In this document: one piece after another, positions 1 to 10,014 of the stretch
Numbering within the stretch: the stretch's first letter is position 1
Layout: the number at the start of each line of letters is the position of its first letter
Assembly: GCA_029237695.1 (NCBI GenBank)
Contig: CM055266.1
Coordinates: forward strand, 125,044,569 to 125,108,568
DNA from: Conchocele bisecta
Lineage: Eukaryota > Mollusca > Bivalvia > Lucinida > Thyasiridae
Length of the DNA stretch: 64,000 nt
Direction: 5' to 3'
Translations under genes and position numbers: made by a program
Notes under the pieces: model-generated
What the model was told of the DNA's origin: nothing
Databases searched by the model: none
What the model saw: only the letters and a program-made list of their open reading frames with translations

Positions 1-984
1 GGCCAAGCGGTTCATGTGAAGAAGAATTTTGAAAACTCTAATAAAAGAACAAATTTTTGACCTTCGGCAGCCATCTTGGATGACATAACCATCCGATTTC
101 AACAATAAATGCACCAGAGTGATCGCCTCATTGATACCTTCGATTTGATATATAATATGACCATATTCGGTCAAAAATAATATTTGACCCCACGGGCCAC
201 GCCCATTTTTGACCCCGGGGTCACCATTTTAACAACTTTGAAAGAGCATTGTACATCGATCATTCCTACCAAGTTTCGTCGAAATCCGGCTAGCGATTCA
301 TGAGAAGAAGATTTTTTAAGAATTTATGCTATTTTTAGACGGCGGCCATCTTGGATTAGCGATGACCTCCATTTTAACAAATCTGAAAAGGCTTCACACA
401 TGGACCATAATTTTTAAGTTTGGCTACCATGGGCCAAGCGGTTCGTGTGAAGAAGAATTTTGAAATCTGTAATAAAAGAACAACCTTTTGACCTTTCGGC
501 GGCCATCTTGGATGACATAACCATTCGATTTCAACAAAAAATGCACCAGAGTGATCGCCTCATTGATACCTTCGATTTGATATATGACATGACCATATTC
601 GGTAAAAAATAAAATTTGACCCTAATTTGACCCCACGGGCCACGCCCATTTTTGACCCCGGGGTCACCATTTTAACAACTTTGAAAGAGCATTGTACATC
701 GATCATTCCTATCAAGTTTTGTCGAAATCCGGTTGGCCGTTCTTGAGAAGAAGATTTTTTAAGAATTTGTGCTATTTTTAGATGGCGGCCATCTTGTAAT
801 ACGTAATGACGTCATTTTAACAATTTTGCAATCCCCCTACATAAGGACCATGACCATGAAGTTTGGTGACTATAGGCCCAATGGTTACCAAGGAGAAGAC
901 GTTTGAAAATGTTCACGGACGACGACGGACACATTGCGGTAACAATAGCTCACATGAGCTTCGCTCAGGTGAGCTAATAAAAAG
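1..984 (+). repeat. Dispersed ~1.2 kb hairpin-ended repeat, 5' truncated by the window edge
   Basis: This copy matches the fuller one at 55,798-56,986. It holds two ~430 bp modules, starting near 1 and 430, each with the phrases GGCGGCCATCTTGGAT and GACCCCGGGGTCACC. The 3' end (about 948-977) can fold as a 13-bp stem of AGCTCAC..GAGC against GCTCAGGTGAGCT with a TTC loop. No coding potential is seen. The terminal hairpin followed by CTAA recalls Helitron-type ends, but no 5' TC end could be shown, so the class is left open. Confidence 0.8.
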
Positions 985-993
985 ACACATTGG

Positions 994-996
<3 letters not shown>

Positions 997-1030
<34 letters not shown>
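997..1030 (+). repeat. Homopolymer of 34 G
   Basis: An uninterrupted G run follows directly after the dispersed repeat. Such runs can form G-quadruplexes and are also prone to assembly and read-length error, so the true length is uncertain. Confidence 0.9.
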
Positions 1031-1031
<1 letters not shown>

Positions 1032-2388
1032 GGGAAGCAAATGTAGTAGATTGTAGAATTTGAAAATAGATTGTAGAATTTGAAAAAAATATGTATTTAT
1101 TTTATCTCAAAAGTATATGTTGTTACCACCCATTTGAACCTCTTTAACTGTGTACATAAATATCGTTTATGAACTTGGATGTGCATACATTCTGTATATT
1201 TACTTAATACCAAACTGAATTATCATAAAAATCGGGTTACGTTAACATCGATTGGAAAAAGTTGCAAAAGGACGAAACTACGTAGGTACGAAATTCGCCG
1301 AAATTGTCCGTGATATTTACAGACTTTTTCATGTTTTCTGACAATAGAGTTAGTCATATTTCGTTGAAATAAACAGTTAGTAATGTAATAAACAATACTT
1401 GTTTACGGCATAAAAGGATTTCATTAGAATATATCGATTTCGCATTTAATTATTTCACACTTTTTGGCGAAAAAGAAAGTTGCAATCATGGGCGGAAGCA
1501 TCCGCTGTGTAAAACACGACTCGGTTCGTCAGGTGGCGCTTTCAGTGGGTATACCCACAATTGTAGCTAACGATTGGATGCTATTTTTATTTCGGAAATG
1601 GTATCCCTCAAAGCATCATAAGCTGACAAAAATGTGTGTAGACAACTACAAAATTTGTTCGCCACCGGGCGACCCAGCTTATAATTTTTACTAGCCCGAC
1701 CCAGAAACGACTCGCATCCGGCGCCCGTTAAAACACGTGTTTGCATGTATTTGTTTGTCTGGTTGAGAGTATTCAGAGGGAGTTAACTCTACCTCGTTCA
1801 TGATCAATCTATTGATAGATCTATTGCCCACGTCTTTCGCAACAGTAACCTGTCAATCATGCCACTAAGGGCTGCCTTTACTTACCAGCGATTGGCTGTA
1901 CTGTATAAATAACTTCGCCACGAGAATAACACGTGTTTTGAACTGACAATTATAGTAGCCAGAAGCAATGTTTGGCTAGGGGATTATTGAAACTATCGAC
2001 CCGTGACTTTTATTGTCACAGCGGGTAGGCATGATTTTAGTGATTCACATAATGATGTGATGAAAATTTGGTCAAACAATCGGGTGTCGTAAAACAAATG
2101 GTATTGTAAACAGTTCTACAGACCTGCAATTAGCGTGATTTAGGTCACTGGGTGTGAAATGAACCCAGGTAACAGTACGGTTTACAAACTTTACACACGG
2201 AATTTGCTGTAAAACTTCCAGATGTGTTGGACGTCCGAGATTACTCACTACATGTTTTAGTCATCTAATTGTGGCGTGTTTATTACAAATATTGACTTCT
2301 GTCATATTAAAAATTATGTTTTGAATGATTTTGAATAATTTTACACAATTAGTTTAACACAAGATGGCGACCGAGAATATGGTGTAAA
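1031..2388. other. No gene recognised
   Basis: AT-rich sequence. The 76-codon open frame at 1,464-1,694 has no recognisable domain and no splice context that I trust. A half copy of the AAGTATATGTTGTTACCACC palindromic MITE lies near 1,110-1,140. Confidence 0.6.
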
Positions 2389-2479
2389 TATTGCGATACG
2401 CGAAAACCGTACCGCGATACGTATCATCAGAAGGACATATCGCAATATACCGGTATACCGGTATATCGTTGCACCACTA
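2389..2479 (+). mobile_element. hAT-like terminal fragment
   Basis: The stretch of CGATACG words ending in ACCGGTATATCGTTGCACCACTA resembles the terminus of the hAT element at 43,226-44,367 (TAGTGCTGTAACGATATACC at its start). Only one end is visible here, so it is a solo remnant. Confidence 0.5.
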
Positions 2480-2667
2480 ATTACTGTATATGACATTAGA
2501 GCTGAACGACACAAAGGTGGTTGGTATATAAATGTAAAATAATATTTACCTTTGCTACCTTTGTGTGGTCTGCCTATCTAAAAAACATCTTATACTTTGG
2601 CAATCTCTGGCGATGGTTTTCCATGTATCAATTTTAAGATAGGTGTATTTTACAGTCCCACCGGACT

Positions 2668-2916
2668 GGGGCCCGTTTCACTAAACTTTTTAAGACTAAA
2701 ATGTTCATAAGTTAAAATTTAAGATCGTCTGTAAATTTCAATTTATGGATTTACATTTATTGAGCATAGGCTGCATATGCAGCCTATGCTCAATAAATGT
2801 AAATCCAATAATTATTTACAAGAAAACATTGTTAATGTGAAATTTACAGACCATCATAATTTTGCACTTACCGGTACAAACATTTTAGTCGTAGAAAGTT
2901 TAGTGAAGCGGCCCCC
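2668..2916. mobile_element. Palindromic MITE, GGGGCCCGTTTCACTAAAC family
   Basis: The outer arms read GGGGCCCGTTTCACTAAAC and GTTTAGTGAAGCGGCCCC. A long central palindrome is built on GAGCATAGGCTGCATATGCAGCCTATGCTC. The same family recurs at 32,602-32,843, 36,391-36,592 and 45,298-45,532. It is non-coding. Confidence 0.85.
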
Positions 2917-3025
2917 TGGTGTATATCACTTTTGAAGAACTATCTAAATAATTGTATGTGTAATACACCTTTACGGGTATAAATTGTTTTAAATATTTAA
3001 TTTTTAATTTTGTTATTTCTCCATG

Positions 3026-3118
3026 AAAGTACACATGTATATGTTGTGACCACTCATTTTAACCGTCTCGGCGAGACGGTTAAAATGAGTGGTCACAACA
3101 TATACTTCTGAGCACATC
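3026..3118. mobile_element. Palindromic MITE, CCGTCTCG family
   Basis: Near-perfect hairpin: the arm GTGACCACTCATTTTAACCG meets its complement around CTCGGCGAG. Related copies are at 32,135-32,235 and 46,362-46,465, each flanked by TTTCTCATCAAAAG-type sequence. Confidence 0.85.
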
Positions 3119-3451
3119 TTATGAAAATATTTAGGATTTTCCACAAACAAAATGGCGTATCCTCAGCATGCATGAAATGGGTTAAGGCAATGATAATTGA
3201 TGTATAGGTTATATGATAATACAAGGCTGGTATTGGTATGTACTTTAGATGTACATGCACCCTGTTGTCTGTATATATGAGTGGTAAAAGTTAAAAAATA
3301 AAGATCTTCGATATATATTGTTGGAGCCAGTGCATGTACAAACCTATCACCTGTTAGTTCCAACCAGACAAGCCCTATCAACTGGGCATGTGATTGTAAG
3401 ACACTGAAATTTATACGCAAAATTGAGCAGTTTGATTGGCCGAAATTTCCT

Positions 3452-3640
3452 GATTGATTGAATGATTGGGGTTTTACGTCCATTCAACAGCAAGGTCAAT
3501 TTTCAGATGGAAATGCACATGTATGGGGGAGTACCATACGGTAGACATAAAAAAAGCTGTCAGCCCTGAAAAATATCCTAATCTGGTGACAGGCACTCGT
3601 ACTACACCAGATCACTTTGCCCACAAAGTTGAAGACATGA
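3452..3640 (+). repeat. Dispersed repeat with GGGGTTTTACGTCCATTCAAC head
   Basis: It starts TGATTGATTG..GGGGTTTTACGTCC and runs through AACAGCAAGGTCA to CCTAATCTGGTGACAGGCAC, parallel in layout to the GTTTAACGGCC retroposons elsewhere. Head fragments recur at 30,923-30,980 and 36,805-36,990. Probably a retroposon relative; no target duplication was found. Confidence 0.55.
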
Positions 3641-3724
3641 TCTTTAAACCTTACAATGCTGAATTAAATGTTGTCGTCTGCTGTTTATTTTTTAATTTCC
3701 AGTTTTCTCAACAAAAACATGGTT

Positions 3725-3800
3725 TGGCAGCAGTTTAGAATCATTTCCATTGGAAATGATTCTAAAGTTCTGTCAAACAATGTTTTTCTTGAGAAAAAAA
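3725..3800. repeat. Short palindromic element
   Basis: TTTAGAATCATTTCC meets GGAAATGATTCTAAA back to back near 3,735-3,765, with outer TTGGCAG/CTGTCAA sequence. It resembles the AGAATCGTCT palindromes at 41,265-41,345 and 59,520-59,720. Confidence 0.65.
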
Positions 3801-4084
3801 AGAGAAAATATGACAACAGCCGACGACAATTTTCCGTTCCCGCCTTTTACGAGTTAAGAAGCATGGATTCATCGTTAAGATCCGCCGCTACATGCTCCGG
3901 TTTAATAATCACTAGCCACCCTTCCGTGTGTGCATACAATGTGTGTTGTACTGGCTTGTACATATAGACTGGTCCCAACCATCAAGTGCTAGTTGCCTCA
4001 CGTACTGGCTCATTTGGGCAATTGGCTTTCTATCCCACTAGCTACCAGTATAACTCCAGAGCCCATGCTTTAAAACATTCTGAG

Positions 4085-4195
4085 CATGTACTCTGTGCTT
4101 GAAATAAGGAAGTTTGATTGGTCGAGACTGAGCAGAGAGCTCAGTCTCGGCCAATCAAACTTCCTGATTTCAAGTATGAATTTCGAGAATGTGCT
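4085..4195. mobile_element. Palindromic MITE, GAAGTTTGATTGGTCGAGAC family
   Basis: The arms GGAAGTTTGATTGGTCGAGA and its complement flank TGAGCAGAGAGCTCA. The ends are GAGCATGTACTC..GAATGTGCT. Diverged copies are at 29,905-30,030 and 61,360-61,480. Confidence 0.7.
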
Positions 4196-4339
4196 AAAAC
4201 AGTTCTATAAGCGCAGGCCCACATCCACATATGATAATATAAATATAGGTCTACACGATTCAATATTGTGTCATGATGAAATGTTCTTTATGTCTCGAGC
4301 AAACAAACCAGATCCTAGATTTTGTATCATATCGTCAGT

Positions 4340-4525
4340 GCATAGTGAAAGTGAATGGATTTAACATCCCAATAACAGTTAAGGTTATATAAAGACAGAA
4401 CCACAGTTTAAAGTCTCATCCGACCGACCAGTGGAATGGAAATGCTACGTATTTTTCACGCCTATGGTGATGACTGAATTCACAACCTCCGGTATTGAAG
4501 TCCAATGCCATATGACCCATCTCTG
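4340..4525 (-). mobile_element. tRNA-derived SINE, 5' truncated
   Basis: Read on the minus strand this is the body and tail of the SINE at 57,897-58,085 (GTGGTTCTGTC..CTTAACTGTTATTGGGATGTTAAATCC). The tRNA-like head is incomplete. It lies just downstream of the kelch-like stop codon. Confidence 0.6.
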
Positions 4526-4666
4526 TATCGTCAGTGAATCATGAAGCATCTATCATTACAAACAAGCCACAACAGTAACAGATCTGGAGCTATACTGGTC
4601 AAAATCTTATAAATAAATAGTCAACATTTTCATGAAGCATAATAAAGTAGGCAGTAAACAGTTTAG

Positions 4667-6265
4667 CTACTCCACACAACTACTCTTCAGCTCCACTTCA
4701 TCCGACTTTATACAAGCGTTTTTATTCAGACATATTCGGACACATCCATACGAATACATTGGCACTGGCACATGTCCTGAACTCTGCCATTGATGCATGG
4801 CGGGGTCAAAACACTCGATAATGTCTGTGTATAGGTTGTCCTTCGCCCCGCGTCTACGTCCTCCAATTGCGTACAGCTTCTCATCCAATACAGCTAAGCT
4901 AACAAAGTCTCGCGAACAACTCATTTCAGGTAAAATCTCCCACTTTTCACGAGTAGGTGTGAAACGAAACACGCCCTCCAGCCCCACTACGTAAATAAGC
5001 CCATTCAGTGCGACGGCACTGAGACACATGTCGTTTGCTGGGAGGTCGCATGCGAGCGTAGTGCATGTTTTGGTCACGGTGTCGTAGCACTGAACACAGT
5101 TGGTGACTACCTCGTCATTGTTCTTGCCCCCGAACAGGTAGATCTTCTTGCCGTGGGAGACGAAGCCCATGTTCTCGACAGGCTGGTTGAGACTGCCGCC
5201 GTCCTCCCATTTGTTGGACTCGCCGTCCCAGACCTCGACCGACGCCAGCACATTGTCCTCGTCAAAGCCGCCAAGCACGAAGATCTGCTCGTCGACGGTG
5301 GCCATGCCGTGGCGGCGTCGCGGGTGCTGTAGGTTGGCCCCCCGCAGCCACGTGTCGAACACCGGGTCGTACTTCCAGAACTCTGCGCTCCGCAGGCCCC
5401 CCGATATGTATATGTCGTTGCCAAATGTGCACGCACAGAACTCGTTGCGTTTCTTGAACGGCAGCTGTTTGAGGGAGGTGAACCAGCCTGTGTCGGCGAT
5501 GTAACAGTCAACGTCGTTACTGAGGCCGTCTGCGAGCCGCCCGCCCAGCAGCACAGCCACCTCGTAGTACGCGCAGTGGAGGCGCGGTGTCGTCTGGTAC
5601 GACGGCAGCAGGTGGCGCCGCGACGGCAGCATGTGGAACAGTAGACCGTCATCCAGCAGTTCCTTACCACGGTCATCGGACGAAATATGCTGCGACCGAG
5701 ACGCATGGTCGATCAAAAATGTCTTTGACAGAAGTGGAAACTTAATAGTTTCCAATACTCTGTAACGGTAATTCTTACGTTGATGCATGTCATACTCCAA
5801 CCACCTAATAGCCGTTTCATAAACAACCTCCTCCCGTTGGCAATTCAAATGCCTGTCTTTCAACAAATCTATTATACATTCCGGCGACAACTTATACAAA
5901 TCCTCGTCATTCATAAGACTGGGAAAATGCTGGCAACAGAACTTCTTAGCAAACTGGAAGAGCGGCTTGTGAGCGTGAATATCGGCGAGTGTTAGCGCAG
6001 AAAGACAGTTATGCTCCTTCATATTTTTCTGGAAGAAGTCGACACAGAGCCCGACGAGTGTGCAGATCTGGAATATGTGCGCCTGGGCGAATAGATCCTC
6101 CACGATGACGGCCGTGATATTCACCTTGCCGGTGTAGATGAAGCGTAGCACCTGCTCGAACACGTCACTGCCCAGCTGCTGCATGTTGATGACGTTTTTG
6201 TGACACTCCTCCATGCCGGACGAGAACATGGAGCGGAAGTACGGCGAGCCTGCAGCCAGCACAAC
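4667..6265 (-). CDS. Kelch-like protein, exon 2: rest of BTB, BACK and six Kelch repeats
   Basis: The acceptor TTTGCAG lies directly before GTT GTG CTG, so the exon opens with VVLAAGSPYFRSMF, the BTB continuation of the HK that ends exon 1. It encodes 532 codons plus stop: the rest of BTB, a BACK domain (LSALTLADIHAHKPL onward), then Kelch blades with VLLGG, ISGG, VLGG, LFGG, YVVG and AIGG signatures and paired Y/W residues. BTB-BACK-Kelch proteins are Cullin-3 E3 ligase substrate adaptors. By layout it is nearest the KLHL24/KLHL35/KLHL6 group, but I cannot assign the orthologue. The exon is much more GC-rich than its flanks. No frameshift or internal stop is present. Confidence 0.95.
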   Translation of the reverse strand, partial: VVLAAGSPYFRSMFSSGMEECHKNVINMQQLGSDVFEQVLRFIYTGKVNITAVIVEDLFAQAHIFQICTLVGLCVDFFQKNMKEHNCLSALTLADIHAHKPLFQFAKKFCCQHFPSLMNDEDLYKLSPECIIDLLKDRHLNCQREEVVYETAIRWLEYDMHQRKNYRYRVLETIKFPLLSKTFLIDHASRSQHISSDDRGKELLDDGLLFHMLPSRRHLLPSYQTTPRLHCAYYEVAVLLGGRLADGLSNDVDCYIADTGWFTSLKQLPFKKRNEFCACTFGNDIYISGGLRSAEFWKYDPVFDTWLRGANLQHPRRRHGMATVDEQIFVLGGFDEDNVLASVEVWDGESNKWEDGGSLNQPVENMGFVSHGKKIYLFGGKNNDEVVTNCVQCYDTVTKTCTTLACDLPANDMCLSAVALNGLIYVVGLEGVFRFTPTREKWEILPEMSCSRDFVSLAVLDEKLYAIGGRRRGAKDNLYTDIIECFDPAMHQWQSSGHVPVPMYSYGCVRICLNKNACIKSDEVELKSSCVE

Positions 6266-6289
6266 CTGCAAATAGTATTACACTGTTTT

Positions 6290-6545
6290 AACCCTTTCAC
6301 ACCCCCCCCCCCCACCCAAGTAACTGGAATGGATTTTGTTATGTTAATTTTCCAACCAATCCAACCGTTACAAAATGATTATCAGACTAGTCCATTTATG
6401 AAAAAGGGGTGTTCTTGTTCTCAAAAATATGAAAATTACTTGCAAAAAGTACATATCCTGATGAGACGGCTCGTCATGTGCCGGCTCATCTGGATCTACA
6501 CTTTTTGCCAATACCACTAGACAGGCCTGTGGTGTTGAAAGGGTT
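6290..6545. mobile_element. ~250 bp MITE, AACCCTTTCA family, in KLHL intron 1
   Basis: The ends are AACCCTTTCAC and GTTGAAAGGGTT. Internal words include GAGACGGCTCGTCATGTGCC and GTAGATCCAGATGAGCCGGC (reverse strand). Other copies: 34,540-34,760, 40,036-40,280, 49,595-49,830, and one broken by SINEs at 26,692-27,520. Confidence 0.85.
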
Positions 6546-6859
6546 ACACATGTAGAAAACAAAACCATTTGCAGCAATTGTATAGTGAATGTATTTATTG
6601 TTGATAGGATAGTGTAATATACTGTTTTAGACATGCAGAAAACAAAAATATTTGTAATTATTACATTGTTAAATATTTTACTAACCTATGGACAAATGAA
6701 ATAGGAAAATTGTGTTACTAACTTGGGACCAATTATACACTGAAACTAATCCATGGACCAATTTTCAATCTTTGGAATTTGCTTAGATCATAGTGTCTCG
6801 AGTCGTGAAGGGTCTTTGTTGTAAATTATGCAACTGATAGATTGAATGGGGACAACCTA

Positions 6860-7064
6860 CCGTATTTATTCTATTAGTAGCCCTCTCTCTAATAGTAGCG
6901 GTAAGCCCCCTCCCATATTTGCATTCTAAGTATGTCATTTTCACTTAAAAAAGCCACTTAAAAATGGCTTTTGTATGTGAAAATAACATATTTTGATAGT
7001 ATTTTCCATGTTTTTATCCCCACGAATTGCATACTCCCGGGGGCGTTTATTAGAATAAATACGG
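6860..7064. mobile_element. Mariner-type MITE abutting the KLHL exon 1 splice donor
   Basis: The ends CCGTATTTATTCTATTAG and CTATTAGAATAAATACGG-like (GTTTATTAGAATAAATACGG) are inverted and flanked on both sides by TA (6,858-6,859 and 7,065-7,066), the Tc1/mariner target duplication. On the minus strand the right TA is part of the donor GTA, so intron bases from +4 onward are MITE sequence. Confidence 0.8.
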
Positions 7065-7067
7065 TAC

Positions 7068-7253
7068 CTTATGGCATGCGAACTGCCTGCCCTCCACGTC
7101 TATTGTTATGTCTGTGAACCCGCTGTCAACCCGAAATTGCTCCATGTTGCTGATGAGATAGCCAGAATGTTCGCCACTGTTGTACGTGCCAGTGTCCTCA
7201 AACATCATTGTGTTGTCCTCCGATGAGGCCTCCGGGAAAAACTCTGCCATCTT
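7068..7253 (-). CDS. Kelch-like protein, exon 1: start codon and first half of BTB
   Basis: The start ATG at 7,250-7,248 follows a ctacag acceptor (exon edge 7,253), so at least one 5' UTR exon is likely upstream. 61 codons run from MAEFFPEASS to GRQFACHK; the BTB core starts at TDITIDVEG. The donor AAG|GTACCG at 7,067-7,066 is phase 0 and joins to VVLAAG in exon 2, giving a 593-residue protein, normal for KLHL proteins. An in-frame ATG further upstream (7,322) lies in intron sequence and is not used. Confidence 0.92.
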
Positions 7254-7265
7254 CTGTAGATTAAA

Positions 7266-7325
7266 AATAAATATGACTGTGAATGGGTTTAACGTCCCAG
7301 CAACCATGGCAACAGCTAACATCTT
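7266..7325 (-). mobile_element. SINE tail fragment
   Basis: GAATGGGTTTAACGTCCCAG and CAACAGCTAA are the tail words of the tRNA-derived SINE seen whole at 57,897-58,085. It lies just upstream of the KLHL exon 1 acceptor. Confidence 0.55.
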
Positions 7326-7689
7326 TTATATTATGCTAAACAAATAGCAGCTATCATGACCCAACTTGATTGGGTCGGTGATGTTCTCGACTAACTCTTG
7401 TAAAGTGGTATTATGCGGAATTTTCCAAAACAGTGATAAAGTATAAAATTTACATATTTTTAAATAAAATAACTTGTTGGTTATTTTAATATGCATGTAA
7501 ATAGTAATGAAATATTTTAAGCTTTTATTGTTTATAGAATTGAAAACAAATCATTTTTATTGACAAAATTATTGAATATCTGAGAAAAAAAATCAATATT
7601 TTTTTGGGTAAAAAAATGTATTGAAATAAAAAATTTAATGCTGGTGTATGTTTGTAAATGTAAACTACTGTCTGTTCCACGTTTTGCTT

Positions 7690-8217
7690 CCGACGAACTT
7701 TTGGCTGTTAAGCACATTAAATGTAAAAAATATTTAAAAGTAAGTAATTTTTTATCAATAAGAAAAGTCACCCTCCCCAAAAAAAATTATTTGATGAAAT
7801 TCCATCAAATATTGATTTTATTGCGAAAAAACGATTTTCCTATAGGAATTTAGCATGGGCATGATGGGGGCTATTTTTTTTTAATTTTATTTTTTTATAT
7901 GTGGACCGATTTTCAAAATCTAACTTATATTTTCTTAATTACATCATTTTCAAGCTATCTCGCCAGGTTTCGGAGTCAATTTGCATTTGTTTTCGTTTTT
8001 TGATACTTCAGGATCAAAAAACAAACAAAAAATGGAAATTGACTCCCCATGTTAAATTCCCATAGGAAAATCGTTTTTTCGCAATAAAATCAATATTTGA
8101 TGGAATTTCATGAAGCAAAATTTTTTGGGGAGGGTGAATTTTTTGTTATTGATGAAAAAGTGCTTACTTTTAAATATTTTTTAGATTTAATGTGTTTAAT
8201 AGCCAAAAGTTTGTCGG
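7690..8217. mobile_element. Fold-back element with ~170 bp arms
   Basis: The left arm (7,690-7,860, from CCGACGAACTTTTGGCTGTT) and right arm (~8,045-8,217, to GCCAAAAGTTTGTCGG) are inverted and share TCCATCAAATATTGATTTTA and GCGAAAAAACGATTTTCCTA. The sequence ATGTTCTCGACTA occurs outside both ends, at ~7,381 and ~8,222. No coding sequence is seen. Confidence 0.8.
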
Positions 8218-8393
8218 GTAATGTTCTCGACTAGCTTCTCCCGTCTTCGGTCTTTCCCCTACAGTTGTCACAATGGTTTACCGCGCGCAGTTTATTGTGT
8301 ACCACAATTAGGAATAAGTAATGGGTTAATTGACGTTAATTGAAGCATTTGTTATTGATATTGCCTGTTGTAACTAGCAGGGGGCCTAGGCAC

Positions 8394-8411
8394 ACCCCCC
8401 CCCCCCCCCCC
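8394..8411 (+). repeat. Poly-C tract
   Basis: About 17 consecutive C, next to GAGCTCGAGAACC. Confidence 0.8.
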
Positions 8412-8969
8412 ACGAGCTCGAGAACCAACATTAATATAATTGATCCTTTAAAATGTTGCACCCAGTAAACCAGAGGTGCGTCGTCACAATTTCTTGTAGA
8501 CGAGAGCAATGATCGGAAAGTGTAAATGCTACCTATGTCCGAATCAACAAGGGTACGAATCAACAATGTTCTGAATCGGAATTTCAACTATTCCCCGATA
8601 AACACAAATATTTACATCTGCATTTACTTTAGCATTACAAAATACATTTTGGCTCCAAATAATGCAATAAAACAGCTTTGTAATCAATGTTTACCAAAAA
8701 TAATGATTTGACAGGACTTTTGACAGAAGTTTCCTGGAACCGGAAGTGCAGGCTTGATCTTGTGTTTGGTACACGCCGAATAGAACAACTCGCACCGACA
8801 CAACTCGTCCCCACATGTATTTTAGCGATAACATGCTCCCAGGGTGTCCGGTATAGAGATATTCCATTGTAAATCAGGCATAGGACCACTACAAGAAACG
8901 TTTTCTCGTGCTTTGCGATCACGAACAGACATCACCATCGGAGATAAATAACAGTGAAACTCATCAAAA

Positions 8970-9256
8970 CGGCGTACGCACCCCCAAAATTCGCCGAGGT
9001 CCGCTATTTTTCAAACAGTAATCTCAACAAGTCTTGAAATGCATTAATATACAGGTAATTTGCATGAAAATGCCACCTTTGAAATCCGAATTTAAATGAC
9101 ATAAAATGCAGGAGAGTGCATTTCAGGCCATCTAGGTCTAAAACATTTCAGGGGGGTGCGTCAGGGGCGAGCCCCATGTAGTGGCGCGAGTACGCTAGAG
9201 GGGGGTCGCCCCTGACGCACCCCCTGACGCACCCCCAATAGAAAATCCTGCGTACG
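8970..9256. repeat. Inverted-end dispersed repeat (GTACGCACCCCCAAAATTCG)
   Basis: The left end GGCGTACGCACCCCCAAAAT is roughly complementary to the right end CCCCCAATAGAAAATCCTGCGTAC. GGGGGTGCGTCAGGGGCGAG and its complement occur inside. Diverged relatives are near 25,720-25,970 and 46,275-46,570. Confidence 0.5.
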
Positions 9257-9514
9257 GGCCTGAATACATGTATATATCCCAGTCTCCCCGAAAGTCGTCG
9301 GACCGACGGACATGTCCGGTTAAATTGCCGCCGGTCCGACGGCAAAGGAAGTGGCCAGACCGAATGTGCGACGATAAAAACAAAAGTTTGTGTTTATTTT
9401 TCTATTCTGAACTTCAAATCACCTTCCTTTGGTATGCCCGTTTCTGGTTTTATGACGCTAGCTCGCCTTTCTTACAGGACTAATATACACAAAATCTATT
9501 TTATTTTATCAATG

Positions 9515-10014
9515 NNNNNNNNNNNNNNNNNNNNNNNNNNNNNNNNNNNNNNNNNNNNNNNNNNNNNNNNNNNNNNNNNNNNNNNNNNNNNNNNNNNNNN
9601 NNNNNNNNNNNNNNNNNNNNNNNNNNNNNNNNNNNNNNNNNNNNNNNNNNNNNNNNNNNNNNNNNNNNNNNNNNNNNNNNNNNNNNNNNNNNNNNNNNNN
9701 NNNNNNNNNNNNNNNNNNNNNNNNNNNNNNNNNNNNNNNNNNNNNNNNNNNNNNNNNNNNNNNNNNNNNNNNNNNNNNNNNNNNNNNNNNNNNNNNNNNN
9801 NNNNNNNNNNNNNNNNNNNNNNNNNNNNNNNNNNNNNNNNNNNNNNNNNNNNNNNNNNNNNNNNNNNNNNNNNNNNNNNNNNNNNNNNNNNNNNNNNNNN
9901 NNNNNNNNNNNNNNNNNNNNNNNNNNNNNNNNNNNNNNNNNNNNNNNNNNNNNNNNNNNNNNNNNNNNNNNNNNNNNNNNNNNNNNNNNNNNNNNNNNNN
10001 NNNNNNNNNNNNNN
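9515..10014. other. Assembly gap of 500 N
   Basis: Exactly 500 N, a placeholder gap. It truncates the virus-derived coding fragment that begins at 10,015; its size in the real genome is unknown. Confidence 0.99.

Noticed and set aside
863..1063. Glycine-run ORF
   Set aside because: It is produced by the 34-base G homopolymer at a repeat end.
5148..5504. 118-codon plus-strand ORF
   Set aside because: Antisense shadow of the kelch-like exon.
5107..5706. 199-codon minus-strand ORF rich in R, S and T
   Set aside because: It is an out-of-frame shadow of the GC-rich kelch-like exon 2; it has no domain and the low-complexity composition of a shadow.
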